From positions 1-49,389 of the forward strand of contig JAKVAX010000024.1 of the NCBI GenBank assembly GCA_022447625.1: a stretch of 49,389 bases of DNA, written 5' to 3'. Positions 7,099 through 16,288 of this stretch are shown piece after piece. Below the pieces are notes generated by a model that was not told the DNA's origin, did not search any database, and saw only the letters and a program-made list of their open reading frames with translations. This DNA comes from Flavobacteriales bacterium (GTDB taxonomy: Bacteria > Bacteroidota > Bacteroidia > Flavobacteriales_D > Sanyastnellaceae). The position numbers and the translations under genes were made by a program. Each line of letters begins with the position of its first letter. Within the stretch, counting starts at the first letter, position 1.

Positions 7099-10000
7099 TT
7101 AGAAACTAATGTTGATCTGAATATTGTACGCTCTTTCCTGAGGAGGAGTGAGGTAAGTAACATTCGGTGATAGGTTACGGTCTTGTGCGTTCTCAAAGTC
7201 ACGAACCACTTCTGGATCAAGTCCTGGGAAGTTTGTCAGCGTAAACAAGTTTGTCACGTTGAAGGCTACGCGGAATTGATTGAAGTCAAGGTTCTTCACT
7301 TTCACGTTCTGGAAGTTGTACCCCAGTGTAAGGTTACGCACGCGCACGTAACTTGCGTCAAACACGAAGAGGTCAGTATTCCACCAAGGGAATCCAGAAG
7401 GTAATCCGTAGGTAGTTTCATCCAAGGTAAGACGCGGGAAGGTGCTCAAGTCACCAGGCTGACGCCAGCGATCGTAAATCTCTGTGCGCATGTTCCAGTC
7501 TGTCACGACCCCAAGCTGACGCTTAGAAGACGAATCGAAGATCTTCGCACCGATGCTGAATGTCATCAAGGCAGATAGATCCCAGTTCTTCCATTGGAAA
7601 CTGTTGGTTACCCCACCAATTACATCTGGAAGTCCGTCACCTACGTACTTACGAATAGCATTGTCGTAGTCATACGTTTCGTTCCCTTCAAGATCGATGT
7701 AAACCGGAAGTCCATTGTCTGGATCAACGTGAGAGAACTCAACCAAGTAGAAAGATCCAACGGGCTGACCTACGATCACACGTGAATCGTTCGTACCACC
7801 AGAAACAGCGTCTGGAGTGTAGTCGCCGATATCAACCAGCTCATTGTAGTTACGAGAAATGTTCAAGTCTGTAGTCCAGTTGAATTTACCAACGACGTTA
7901 CGCGTCTTAATCGAGAATTCAACTCCTCGGTTTAAGATCTGCGCTACGTTATCCCAGTAGTTGGTGAATCCTGTGCTAGGTGATACGTTTACATTCAATA
8001 GTACATCACGGCTCATCTTGCGGTACACCCCTAGCTCCATAGTGATGCGGTCGTCAAGAAGTCCGAGTTCAATTCCAGCATCCCAGGTAGCTGAAGTTTC
8101 CCAACGTAGGTTGGGGTTTGCAAGCTGGAGTGGGAAGATAATCGGTTGTCCGTTGTAGAGGATACCGTTGTTGTCTTGCGAGAAGGTTCCGAAACGAGCA
8201 TAATCAGGAATAGCTGCGTTACCAGTGATACCGTAGCTTGAGCGAATCTTCAAGAAGTTGATACGCTCAATTCCTTTCATGAAATTCTCTTCAGAAACGA
8301 TCCATCCAGCAGAGATTGAAGGGAAGAATCCGTAACGGTTGTTTCGTCCGAATCGAGATGAACCATCAACACGAGCTGTACCTTGGAATACGTACTTGTC
8401 TTTCAGTGTGTAGTTCACACGTCCGAAGTACGATAGGAATGACCACTGAGAAGGGTTGTTCTCAGTACGGTTTACATTGGCGGCATCTTCACGAAGTGAA
8501 TCTACCTCCCAAACGGGTCCAGTTACATCAAAATAAGTCGTGCTGTATCCATAAGCATCAGAACGTTGGAATTCCGTACCTAAAAGGAAGTTGAACTTGT
8601 GGTACTCACCGTAGTCCCATAAGTAGTTTACTGTAGCGCTGTAGTTCCAGTTCAATACGTAGTTCGCGAAGCGATCAGCCGTCCCTAGATCTGAAGTTAC
8701 AGAGAGTGCTGCAGGGTTGAAGATATCTTCACGGATGTGCATGAAGTCAAATCCACCTCCTACTTTGATGATTAAGTCCTCCACTGGAGTCAACATCAGG
8801 CTGAGGTTGTTGATTGAGCGATCTTCAGTAGTTCGCCACTTTTTTAATTCTTGAGCAGCTACTGGGTTCGTCCACTGTGTGATGAAGTCACCCGCTTCGT
8901 GGATCACGTTGCCATCATCATCAAGCACGTCTTCTTCATAACGGATTCCGTAATAGGGTAGGGCAGTAGACATAGCAGAACCAAGTCCTCCTGACCACGC
9001 AACGTCAACTTTGTTATTGATACCACGGCTAACTGATCCCGAGAACATCAATTTCAACCAACGATTGAAGGTGTAGTCAAAGTTTGCACGTCCACTGATA
9101 CGTTCGTAGCTGTTACCAATCAAGTACGATTGGTTATCGTCGTAGGTAATACCTGCGTATAGTCCGTGTTTCTTTCCTCCGTTACGTACACCGAAGTTGT
9201 ACATCTGCTTGAATCCAGTTCCAACGGTTTCATCAACCCAGTCGGTATCTGTGTTCATAGCTTCGAGGAAAGCAGCCTCACGCGATGCAGCATCAGAACC
9301 AACTGCAGTATAGCCTGGTAGCCATACGTATCCTGTTCCACCGTCATTTTCCCAAGCCTCCTGACGAAGCTGTAGGTACTGCTCAGTGTTGAGCATGTTC
9401 GGAAGCGACGCTGGTGTAGCGATACCGTGACGTGTGCTGAATTCGAATTTTGTTCCTTTTTGAGAGCCACGTTTTGTAGTGATAAGGATAACCCCGTTCG
9501 CACCACGTGAGCCGTAGATACCGGTTGCTGCGGCATCCTTAAGAATCTCAACCGACTCGATATCATTTGGGTTGATCGAAGCGAGCGGGTTGTTGTTTAG
9601 TGCACCACTGTTTCCGCGAAGGAAGTAGTCTTGGGTAATTGGAATACCGTCAACGACGTAAAGAGGATCACCTCCAGCCGATACGGAAGCGATACCTCGA
9701 ACACGGATCAACGAACCAGCACCAGCTGCACCGGACCCTTGAGAAACTTGTACCCCGGCCGCTTGACCTTGAAGTGTAGATTCGAACGAAGGAGTAGGCA
9801 TTGATGTCACCGTTTTGGAGTCGATCTTTTCGATGGCTCCAGTTACTTCTCTTTTGCGCTGAACACCGTATCCAACGACAACGACGTCATCGAGGAATAC
9901 ACCGTCTTCTTTGAGCTCGAAGTTGAGTGTTTTTGTTTCTCCATCAGCGATGGTGATGGGCTTCGTAAGGTTCTCATATCCTACGAAAGAGGCACGAACA

Positions 10001-10206
10001 TCAAATATTCCTGGTTCGAGTTCGAGCACAAAGTTTCCGTCGTCATCAGTGAACGTACCATTCGACGTCTGTACAACTATGACAGTCGCGTATGGAAGCG
10101 CTTCACCCGATGTGCCGGTGACTTTACCCTTTAGCGTTTGAGCGTATCCTCCTAAGGATATACAAACGGCCACGAGCAAAGCTGATAGGGCTTTAGAACG
10201 ATTCAT
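7099..10206 (-). CDS. susC: SusC/RagA-family TonB-dependent outer-membrane transporter
   Basis: The 1035-residue TonB-linked transporter imports oligosaccharides. The order is: signal peptide (to about residue 22); a carboxypeptidase-regulatory-like domain (LKGKVTGTSGEALPYATVIV); the SusC signature with the TonB-box region (DDVVVVGYGVQRKREVTGA) at about residues 105-125; the plug domain (PLYVVDGIPI, SIEVLKDAAATGIYGSRGANGVI); then the 22-strand barrel ending in an aromatic strand (YNIQINISF). It lacks the N-terminal sigma-factor-interacting extension of SusC-like proteins in transducer systems, so induction probably does not use an ECF anti-sigma pair. It lies 74 nt after the amylase gene and 17 nt before susD. 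Confidence 0.96.
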   Translation of the reverse strand: MNRSKALSALLVAVCISLGGYAQTLKGKVTGTSGEALPYATVIVVQTSNGTFTDDDGNFVLELEPGIFDVRASFVGYENLTKPITIADGETKTLNFELKEDGVFLDDVVVVGYGVQRKREVTGAIEKIDSKTVTSMPTPSFESTLQGQAAGVQVSQGSGAAGAGSLIRVRGIASVSAGGDPLYVVDGIPITQDYFLRGNSGALNNNPLASINPNDIESVEILKDAAATGIYGSRGANGVILITTKRGSQKGTKFEFSTRHGIATPASLPNMLNTEQYLQLRQEAWENDGGTGYVWLPGYTAVGSDAASREAAFLEAMNTDTDWVDETVGTGFKQMYNFGVRNGGKKHGLYAGITYDDNQSYLIGNSYERISGRANFDYTFNRWLKLMFSGSVSRGINNKVDVAWSGGLGSAMSTALPYYGIRYEEDVLDDDGNVIHEAGDFITQWTNPVAAQELKKWRTTEDRSINNLSLMLTPVEDLIIKVGGGFDFMHIREDIFNPAALSVTSDLGTADRFANYVLNWNYSATVNYLWDYGEYHKFNFLLGTEFQRSDAYGYSTTYFDVTGPVWEVDSLREDAANVNRTENNPSQWSFLSYFGRVNYTLKDKYVFQGTARVDGSSRFGRNNRYGFFPSISAGWIVSEENFMKGIERINFLKIRSSYGITGNAAIPDYARFGTFSQDNNGILYNGQPIIFPLQLANPNLRWETSATWDAGIELGLLDDRITMELGVYRKMSRDVLLNVNVSPSTGFTNYWDNVAQILNRGVEFSIKTRNVVGKFNWTTDLNISRNYNELVDIGDYTPDAVSGGTNDSRVIVGQPVGSFYLVEFSHVDPDNGLPVYIDLEGNETYDYDNAIRKYVGDGLPDVIGGVTNSFQWKNWDLSALMTFSIGAKIFDSSSKRQLGVVTDWNMRTEIYDRWRQPGDLSTFPRLTLDETTYGLPSGFPWWNTDLFVFDASYVRVRNLTLGYNFQNVKVKNLDFNQFRVAFNVTNLFTLTNFPGLDPEVVRDFENAQDRNLSPNVTYLTPPQERAYNIQINISF

Positions 10207-10280
10207 TTGTTTCAGTTAGAGGTATTCTTATTTGGTTTTGATCTCGGAGGTTCAGGCCGAGTGGTATTTTGAAGTTAATC

Positions 10281-13106
10281 TTATTGGCGCAATACTGGTA
10301 CGCTGTACTTCGCAGATCCGTTGTCAACAACGATCACGTAGATCCCTCTTCCTAGTTCGTCAGAAATAGGGAAGGAGAGGTTGGAACGATTAGATGCATT
10401 GCCTGCATAGATCGTATCAATAGCTCGTCCTGCGATATCTGTCAATTGAACGGTCACGTTTTGACCAGCGAAATTGCTGAGGTCAATGTTGATGGCATCT
10501 CGGAATGGATTTGGCCATGCGTTAAAGCTAAGCTGCTCCAGTTCCTCGATAGAGTTATCAATAACTGGAGTTTCAAGCGGTTGATCTGTATAAACATGGT
10601 ATTCTCCTGGTTCAAAGAAGAACGATACATTAATATCAGTTACTTCAAATGACTCTCCTGAGAAGTAGTCATACCACGTTCCAGTATTCTGGAATCCTGG
10701 AGACATGTCGAATCCAACAACGTCGAAGTTTCCTGCAACTACCACATTCATCTCTGGGTGATTCAAGTGGATTCGTTTTCCAGTTCCTCCTACATCCAAT
10801 GAAAAATTGTTTGTAGAGAACGCGGCTTCAGTTGTGTGAAGCAAATTCATTGCAGCTGAAACATTGTAAACCCGAGAACGATCGTCTTCGTCTTGGTAAT
10901 CCCAGCGGATTGGTTTTGGCGATGTACGACAGCCTTCTTCAATTGTCACTCCGTCTTCACAGGTGTTGATGGAGTAATCATACCCCAGTTCTCCAAATTG
11001 CCACATCATTTTTGGTCCTGGAATAGACATCAAGAATACGTGAGCCATTTCTTGGCGAGCTAGGGCAGTTGACATGTCCGTAATGTCGTATCCACCGTTT
11101 GAGTTTCCGTAAAGTAGGTTCTTGTACATCAAACGCTCTTCGTCGTGGCTTTCAGCAAATGCAATGAGGTGCGGGTCGTTCCATCCACGCTGCTGGTAAG
11201 ATGCCCAGTTGAAGTTTGAAGAGTAACCCATCGACGCCTCATTGAAGTCATGGTTGTGATTACCCCAAAGCATGAAACCTTGGTTGGCCAGCGCAGTTTC
11301 TTCATCGTTGTTAGCGAAGTGCTCTAGAATCATGTAAGCGTCTGAATCAACGCTCCACACGTAGCCGGCGTAATCATTCAGAATATCTACACGGCTTTGG
11401 TCATATTGATTCCAAGCACCTACGTTTCCTAGTGTGTTGTTTTGGGTGAACCCTTTGCTCAAGTCCATGCGGTAACCATCAATATGGTACTCAGTGATCC
11501 AGTGTTCTAGCACTCGCTTGCAGAATTCTCGTGTCACACCAGACTCGTGGTTGTAGTCATAACCCACGTTGAAATCGTGCATCGGCACTTCATTGAAGAA
11601 TGGGTTCTGAGAAGTAGGCTGTCCGTACTCTCCAGCAGACGGGTCGAACCACATACGTACTTGTGGGTTTTGACCGAAGCTGTGGTTGAGGGCGATATCA
11701 AGGATGATCGCGATTCCACGTTCGTGACATTCGTTTACAAAGTCTTTGTACATCGTCTCCGTACCGTAGTACTTATCTGGAGCGAAGAAGAACATTGGGT
11801 TGTAACCCCAGCTGTTGTTGCCTTCGAACTCATTAAATGGCATGAATTCGATCGCATTGGCCCCAAGCCGTTCAATGTAGTCTAGCGTATCCAAAAGAGT
11901 AGCCATGCTGTGATCTTGGATAAAATCGCGAACGAGCAATTCGTAAATAACGAGGCTTTCCTTTTCTGGGCGTTCGTAGTCATCATCTGTCCAGTTGTAT
12001 TCTTCTTGACCTGTTTGAAGGATACCTACTGGATCATTCGTTGTGAATTCAGTCGGGAATGCAATCAAGTTCGGGTAGACTTCATCTTCAATCCACGGAT
12101 CATTCCAATAATCAAGGATCTTTTCTGAGTAAGGATCCGCAATTCGCATATTGTCTGGAAGCACGTGGTAATGGAAACGATATTCTTGACCGGGTGTCAA
12201 TCCCGTGATTTCAATCCAGTATGCGGAGTTATCTGGAGTCTTCGTCATGAGGTAGTCAAGACCAAATTCCCAGTTATTAAAATCTCCGACAACAAATACG
12301 TTGTCTTTGTATGGTGCGTAAAGATAGAGCAGTACTGAAGTATCGTTGATGTAGTTGATACCAAGCTCTGCAGAGGCTGGTGGGAAGGCCGTTGTAGGTG
12401 ATGATGGCAACACCACTAAAATCACCTGGTCGGTCACTGACTCCATTCCATTGTCAGCAGACATCTCAACGAGGTATTCTCCAGCGTCATAGCCAGAGAA
12501 AGCCCATCCGAGTTCAGTAGCGTCATTGGATGATGCTACTTCTGAGCCGTCAACAGAAATAATTAAATCAGCTGCTTCAGAACAAATAGCTTCGAAATCG
12601 ATGCTGTCATCTTCTTCGATAGCCATACTCGTAGCTACCGGTGTCGCGAAGCTTCCTGCAAACCCGCCATCAGTGATCGGGAAGTAGATGTCTCCGCCAT
12701 CTGATTCACGTCCTACTAGTGTTCCACTTACATTACGGAATACAAAAGCCAGTTCTTCGATAATAATTCCATCAGGAAGGTTGTAGAAATCTTCGAGTGT
12801 TTGTCCGCCGAAGTCGAAAGTGTGAATGTTGTTTCCTTGGAACTGCATGACAGTTTCGCTGTCTGCAGTTCCCCAGTTACCCACTACGTATTGCCAGTCG
12901 TTCGGACCGGTAGATTCGTTAGTAATAACACCTGTGTGAGCGTAAACGGGAATGACTCCTTCTACCTCGCCGTTACCTTCACTGGCGTTATAGTATAGGG
13001 TCACTTGATCAGTTTGAGTTGGAAATGCTGGCTCAGTCCATACGACTTGGCTTTGGACGTTGACGCCCAAAATCATCGCCAGCAGGGCGATGTAGAGGTT
13101 TTTCAT
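10281..13106 (-). CDS. T9SS-secreted multidomain GH13 alpha-amylase
   Basis: This 941-residue secreted or surface amylase has, in order: a signal peptide (MKNLYIALLAMILGVNVQSQ); an N-terminal beta domain with TQTDQVTLYYNAS and GNWG motifs, probably starch binding; a PKD-like or Ig-like segment (about 160-235); a CBM48-like domain (VFVVGDFNNWEFG); and a GH13 barrel. Asp548 in DGYRMDLSKGF is the nucleophile, Glu595 in YMILEHFAN the acid/base, and the Asp of ESHDEER the third catalytic residue. The C-terminus is a T9SS sorting domain (NAWPNPFRDAINI to YSVPVLRQ). The barrel resembles branching-enzyme-like amylases (MYKDFVNECHERGIAIILD). A good -33/-7 promoter lies just upstream, so this gene probably begins the amylase-susCD transcription unit. 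Confidence 0.94.
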   Translation of the reverse strand: MKNLYIALLAMILGVNVQSQVVWTEPAFPTQTDQVTLYYNASEGNGEVEGVIPVYAHTGVITNESTGPNDWQYVVGNWGTADSETVMQFQGNNIHTFDFGGQTLEDFYNLPDGIIIEELAFVFRNVSGTLVGRESDGGDIYFPITDGGFAGSFATPVATSMAIEEDDSIDFEAICSEAADLIISVDGSEVASSNDATELGWAFSGYDAGEYLVEMSADNGMESVTDQVILVVLPSSPTTAFPPASAELGINYINDTSVLLYLYAPYKDNVFVVGDFNNWEFGLDYLMTKTPDNSAYWIEITGLTPGQEYRFHYHVLPDNMRIADPYSEKILDYWNDPWIEDEVYPNLIAFPTEFTTNDPVGILQTGQEEYNWTDDDYERPEKESLVIYELLVRDFIQDHSMATLLDTLDYIERLGANAIEFMPFNEFEGNNSWGYNPMFFFAPDKYYGTETMYKDFVNECHERGIAIILDIALNHSFGQNPQVRMWFDPSAGEYGQPTSQNPFFNEVPMHDFNVGYDYNHESGVTREFCKRVLEHWITEYHIDGYRMDLSKGFTQNNTLGNVGAWNQYDQSRVDILNDYAGYVWSVDSDAYMILEHFANNDEETALANQGFMLWGNHNHDFNEASMGYSSNFNWASYQQRGWNDPHLIAFAESHDEERLMYKNLLYGNSNGGYDITDMSTALARQEMAHVFLMSIPGPKMMWQFGELGYDYSINTCEDGVTIEEGCRTSPKPIRWDYQDEDDRSRVYNVSAAMNLLHTTEAAFSTNNFSLDVGGTGKRIHLNHPEMNVVVAGNFDVVGFDMSPGFQNTGTWYDYFSGESFEVTDINVSFFFEPGEYHVYTDQPLETPVIDNSIEELEQLSFNAWPNPFRDAINIDLSNFAGQNVTVQLTDIAGRAIDTIYAGNASNRSNLSFPISDELGRGIYVIVVDNGSAKYSVPVLRQ

Positions 13107-13131
13107 AAATAGAATTCACTGGTACTGTCTC

Positions 13132-13163
13132 CAAATATATAGAAAGTGTCTCCTTAACACTAA
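13132..13163 (-). promoter_or_regulatory. Candidate Bacteroidota promoter for the amylase-sus unit
   Basis: On the minus strand, TATATTTG at 13139-13132 matches the Bacteroidota -7 consensus TAnnTTTG exactly. A TTAG lies 20 nt upstream (13163-13160) near the -33 position. The predicted start would leave a leader of roughly 20 nt before the amylase ATG at 13106. No motif this good was found in the 74 bp upstream of susC, which suggests that amylase, susC and susD are transcribed together. Confidence 0.5.
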
Positions 13164-13793
13164 CTATTGTTTAAGGATTCTGACTTTCCTGTTGCCAAGA
13201 GCGATTAAATAACAACCTGCAGGGTATTGACTCAAGTCTATCTGATTTGATGCTTGATGAGTCTCAAGTAAACGACCCTCCATGTCGTACACTTTTATCT
13301 CTGTTGTTGAAGTTACGAATAACACGCCAGTCGTAGGGTTCGGATAGATCGAAGGTACGTGAGAAGTATTCTCATGGACATGAACGACACCGTTCGAAGC
13401 GTTAGGCGTGGGTTGGTCAAAAACGATCCAATCAGGGGCGCCGTCGGTTGATCTTCCGAGGCTGAAATTGGTTGGAATCTCTTCAAAAGAAATGTTGTCA
13501 ACAATTCTCAATGCCCCTTGGTCTTCGGTTACGATTATCAACGATTCACCGTTGCCACTCAATCTAAAATTGGCGTGGTCTAATCCTTCTTCATCTTCCT
13601 TGTCTGCCCAGAACAAACGATAGCTTGAGCCAGAGATGTTCCCTTCGCGATACCGGTATTTGGCAGGGTAGGTAAGGTTGTCTGTGATCCAATAGTCACC
13701 GAGGGCGATTCCTGTTGGGTTCATGTTGTAGAGCTCGAACCAATCATCGTAGTCTCCTGCGTTGTCAGCAATATTGCTCGAATTCGTTGACAT
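13164..13793 (-). CDS. Lamin-tail/T9SS sorting C-terminal part of a split CotH protein
   Basis: This reading frame carries a lamin-tail-domain pattern (STNSSNIADNAGDYDDWFEL, then NPTGIALGDYWITDNL and FRLSGNGESLIIV) and a T9SS sorting domain (IYPNPTTGVLFVTSTTEIKV to ILKQ). It has no signal peptide. It is in the same frame as the CotH gene upstream and is separated from it only by a TAA and one Leu codon. The family pattern LNELMSTN would be restored by a single base change (TAA to GAA). I therefore read it as the C-terminal part of one 743-codon gene broken by a nonsense mutation. If translated alone from the ATG at 13793, the product would stay in the cytoplasm. Confidence 0.8.
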   Translation of the reverse strand: MSTNSSNIADNAGDYDDWFELYNMNPTGIALGDYWITDNLTYPAKYRYREGNISGSSYRLFWADKEDEEGLDHANFRLSGNGESLIIVTEDQGALRIVDNISFEEIPTNFSLGRSTDGAPDWIVFDQPTPNASNGVVHVHENTSHVPSIYPNPTTGVLFVTSTTEIKVYDMEGRLLETHQASNQIDLSQYPAGCYLIALGNRKVRILKQ

Positions 13794-13796
13794 GAG

Positions 13797-15395
13797 TTAG
13801 TTCAAGACTAGGCCCGTTTCTGCTGGTGAAATCCAAATCCATTTTGGTTCACAGAAAGCGGTAGATTCAGTTCCGTCAAGCGAGAATTTAATCTGGTAAT
13901 GGAGTCCGTCAAGCGACGTGGATACAGGCGTGCTTCCTTGCCATTCGTTTTCGAAGTTTTCAGTCAAAGAAATAGACGCTGTCACAATTCCATCAACAAT
14001 AATCTCTGCCCAGACATCATCTGCGCCAAAAGGAGTATTTACCTCCCAAGAAAGGGTAGGCTCCACAAACGGGCTATTATCTGAGACCTGGATGGCCATC
14101 GGAAGAGTATATTCTTCCAACATTTCTTGAGCGCTTTCTACTCGATCAGCGAAGTATTCAAGGATGCCTTGGTCAACATGGCCTCCCCATGCTTCCGCGC
14201 TAGCGAGTAAAAAATCTTCATTGGTAAAACCATAGTCAATCCCCTTGTACTCGTCTTCAAGAGCTGCGTCCTCCATCAGATTATAGAGTTCAGCAATTCT
14301 CGTTTCCAACGCCTCTTGCGAGAACATGGCGATGAAAGATTCAATATGGAGGGTGAAGGCATCGCGGTATTCAGGGATTTGCAACAGACGATCATAGAGC
14401 GGACGCTCATTGTTTTCGTAGTTATAGATGTCACGATCAGCCCAGTCAATTCCTATCCAATCGATACCCAAGGTGTTATCAAGATCGTATTCAAGGAATT
14501 GGAAACGAAGGTCGTCAGGGCGTTGGAAGAGGTAGTAGTTATTATTGTTCCAGATGTAACCATCCCAGTGCCCGATCATGATTTCGAAGGCTGCGGCCTT
14601 GAGGTAATCATGCACGTCAAAAACCTTCTCTAGTTCACATTGCAGGTCATTAATGTTTGTGTTATTCAATACATCAAGGAAATGCACGAAGTCACTGTAG
14701 TCATCATAAGCCTTATTGGTCTTGAGTTCGTAGATCCGAGTACCCCAAGGTGCGTTTTTATAGGTGTCTTCATCTCCACCTTGCCAAGAGAGGTTTCCTG
14801 ACCAATGACACTTATAAAGATCACCTACATCGCTTCCGAACTGCCGTTCTACATGCGTGTCATCGATATGTTCAACACTCAAGTAAAGCCCACGATATTC
14901 GTTGTTAATGTATAGGCGAACATGCGTTGCCATGGTAGCATTGATGCCGAATTGGTGCGCCATTTCCCAGCAAAGGCGACTTCGCATAATCGAAGGGTCA
15001 TTGTGCTCCCCGTTCAAGTTGAGTTTTTCAAATCCGAACCAATCGTTCCCTTGTTGAAAGGTGTTGAAAGAGACCTTAAATGATTTCTTACCTGCCTCTC
15101 GGGAAGTGTTCCCACGCAAACGGAATCCAATATTTTCTACCGTGTCAACGAGGTTTTGACTCTCGAAAATAAAAGTAGCAGGATATTCGTGGTTCGAGTA
15201 GAGGCTATCTTCAAAGAAAATGAGATCAAGGCTGTCTTGATCAATTTCTATTCGTACGGTAGCAATTTCATTAGATAGGTAGACTTCCGAATTATAGTCT
15301 AGGTTCCATTGACTCTCGGCTATCGAAGGAAAGAGGATTAAGATCAGAAACAGGATTCTCACATGTGAAAGATACGAAAGGTGTATGTTGTACAC
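13797..15395 (-). CDS. CotH-like kinase-fold secreted protein, N-terminal part
   Basis: A signal peptide (VRILFLILILFPSIAES) is followed by the CotH domain: VRIEIDQDSLDLI, FRLRGNTSREAGKKSFKV, FGFEKLNLNGEHNDPSIMRS, then the metal- and ATP-site pattern FLEYDLDNTLG. CotH proteins of spores phosphorylate coat proteins. The many T9SS-linked versions in Bacteroidota have no established substrate. The frame ends with LVLN and a TAA at 13799-13797, directly before the lamin-tail segment, so the protein loses its sorting domain. The start is a GTG whose G is shared with the TAG of the upstream regulator gene, or a GTG a few codons further in. Either way translation looks coupled to the regulator. Confidence 0.82.
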   Translation of the reverse strand: MYNIHLSYLSHVRILFLILILFPSIAESQWNLDYNSEVYLSNEIATVRIEIDQDSLDLIFFEDSLYSNHEYPATFIFESQNLVDTVENIGFRLRGNTSREAGKKSFKVSFNTFQQGNDWFGFEKLNLNGEHNDPSIMRSRLCWEMAHQFGINATMATHVRLYINNEYRGLYLSVEHIDDTHVERQFGSDVGDLYKCHWSGNLSWQGGDEDTYKNAPWGTRIYELKTNKAYDDYSDFVHFLDVLNNTNINDLQCELEKVFDVHDYLKAAAFEIMIGHWDGYIWNNNNYYLFQRPDDLRFQFLEYDLDNTLGIDWIGIDWADRDIYNYENNERPLYDRLLQIPEYRDAFTLHIESFIAMFSQEALETRIAELYNLMEDAALEDEYKGIDYGFTNEDFLLASAEAWGGHVDQGILEYFADRVESAQEMLEEYTLPMAIQVSDNSPFVEPTLSWEVNTPFGADDVWAEIIVDGIVTASISLTENFENEWQGSTPVSTSLDGLHYQIKFSLDGTESTAFCEPKWIWISPAETGLVLN

Positions 15396-16126
15396 TATTC
15401 TTCTTTCACGTTTTCATTGGCATCCCGATCAAATCGGAAAAGCTGCGCAGGCTTATGCAGCACACCTTGCTGCTTCTCATCAAGAGGAATGACTTGATCC
15501 ATTTTCTTAATGTTTTTGCGGAAGTTTCTCTTGTCAAGCTTCTTATCCAGAATAGTCTCATAGAGCGTCTGAAGCTGACTTAGGGTAAACTTTTCTGGAA
15601 GAAGTTCGAACCCGATGTGCTTCGTTGTCAATTCTTGTCGAAGAACAGCGATGGCTTTGTCGGCAATGTCATTGTGGTCAAAGGCCAGTTCTGGTACGTC
15701 TTGGATATCAGTCCACTTCGCACTGCTCGCGAAAGAAGAGGCTTGAGGAACGTAGTCGTCCATCTTCACGAGGGAGTAGTAAGCCACGGTGATTACACGG
15801 CGTTCAGGATTCACACGGAAACTACGAAGCCATTCCTGGTCTTTCAGATCGCTGACTCGATTTGGGTCACCAAAAGCATAGAATTGCTTGAGGTAAATCC
15901 CTTCGAGAGACGTCAATTCTTTCAAAACTCGAGCGGCACAGGCATCGAGGCTTTCACCAGCGTTCATGAGATCACCAGGTAGGGCAATCTGGAGTACTTC
16001 AGGACTAAGGTTTCCTGTTTCAGGAAGCTTTTGGTCAATGAGAAGCAGCTTGAGCTGTTCCCCATCAAATCCGAAGACTACACAATCAACGCTGATATCA
16101 ACTTGTGAATTCGTAAGGTGTGTCAT
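15395..16126 (-). CDS. NrtR-type (Nudix-like plus winged helix) transcriptional regulator
   Basis: Residues 9-150 form a Nudix-homology domain (VDISVDCVVFGFDGEQLKLL), and residues about 165-235 form the C-terminal winged helix of the NrtR family (LPEKFTLSQLQTLYETIL, then KLDKRNFRKNIKK). The catalytic Nudix box is degraded: after Glu58 the expected REUxEE reads RVLKEL (66-71), so two metal-binding Glu are lost. This supports a ligand-sensing regulator and not a hydrolase. In Bacteroidota, NrtR-family paralogues are known to control sugar genes (arabinose, for example). This one sits between the glucan locus and the phosphorylase-glycolysis operon, so control of both by a sugar or sugar phosphate is my inference. 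Its stop overlaps the GTG start of the CotH gene. Confidence 0.88.
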   Translation of the reverse strand: MTHLTNSQVDISVDCVVFGFDGEQLKLLLIDQKLPETGNLSPEVLQIALPGDLMNAGESLDACAARVLKELTSLEGIYLKQFYAFGDPNRVSDLKDQEWLRSFRVNPERRVITVAYYSLVKMDDYVPQASSFASSAKWTDIQDVPELAFDHNDIADKAIAVLRQELTTKHIGFELLPEKFTLSQLQTLYETILDKKLDKRNFRKNIKKMDQVIPLDEKQQGVLHKPAQLFRFDRDANENVKEE

Positions 16127-16144
16127 TGTTGAACTTAGCGTATG

Positions 16145-16152
16145 CGAAGATA
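16145..16152 (-). promoter_or_regulatory. Candidate -7 box of the NrtR-like regulator gene
   Basis: TATCTTCG on the minus strand differs at one position from TAnnTTTG and lies 19 nt upstream of the ATG at 16126. A TTTAG lies about 20 nt further upstream. This is weak evidence from motif matching only. Confidence 0.3.
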
Positions 16153-16233
16153 TAAAAGTCTACATGAAGCTAAAAGACCATAAATACGGAGGGTAAGCAA
16201 TTATATTCGAAGTTGTTTTTGACTACATTTTCG

Positions 16234-16267
16234 AACTAAGATAGTTATAAAGTGTAAAAGACACACT
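16234..16267. promoter_or_regulatory. Palindromes in the divergent regulator/pfkA intergenic region (operator candidates)
   Basis: Within the 162 bp between the divergent regulator and pfkA genes there are two inverted repeats. AACTA-AGA-TAGTT lies at 16234-16246. AGTGT and ACACT arms lie at 16251-16267. The octamer AACTTAGC occurs at both edges of the region (about 16131 and 16268). Position and symmetry make them candidate operators for the NrtR-like protein, but no known motif was recognised. Confidence 0.3.
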
Positions 16268-16288
16268 AACTTAGCAAGTCTTTATCCA

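Noticed and set aside
10245-10263. Hairpin CTCGG/CCGAG upstream of susC as a terminator
   Set aside because: Only a 5-bp stem with a 9-nt loop and no T-run on the minus strand; at most a weak leader structure.
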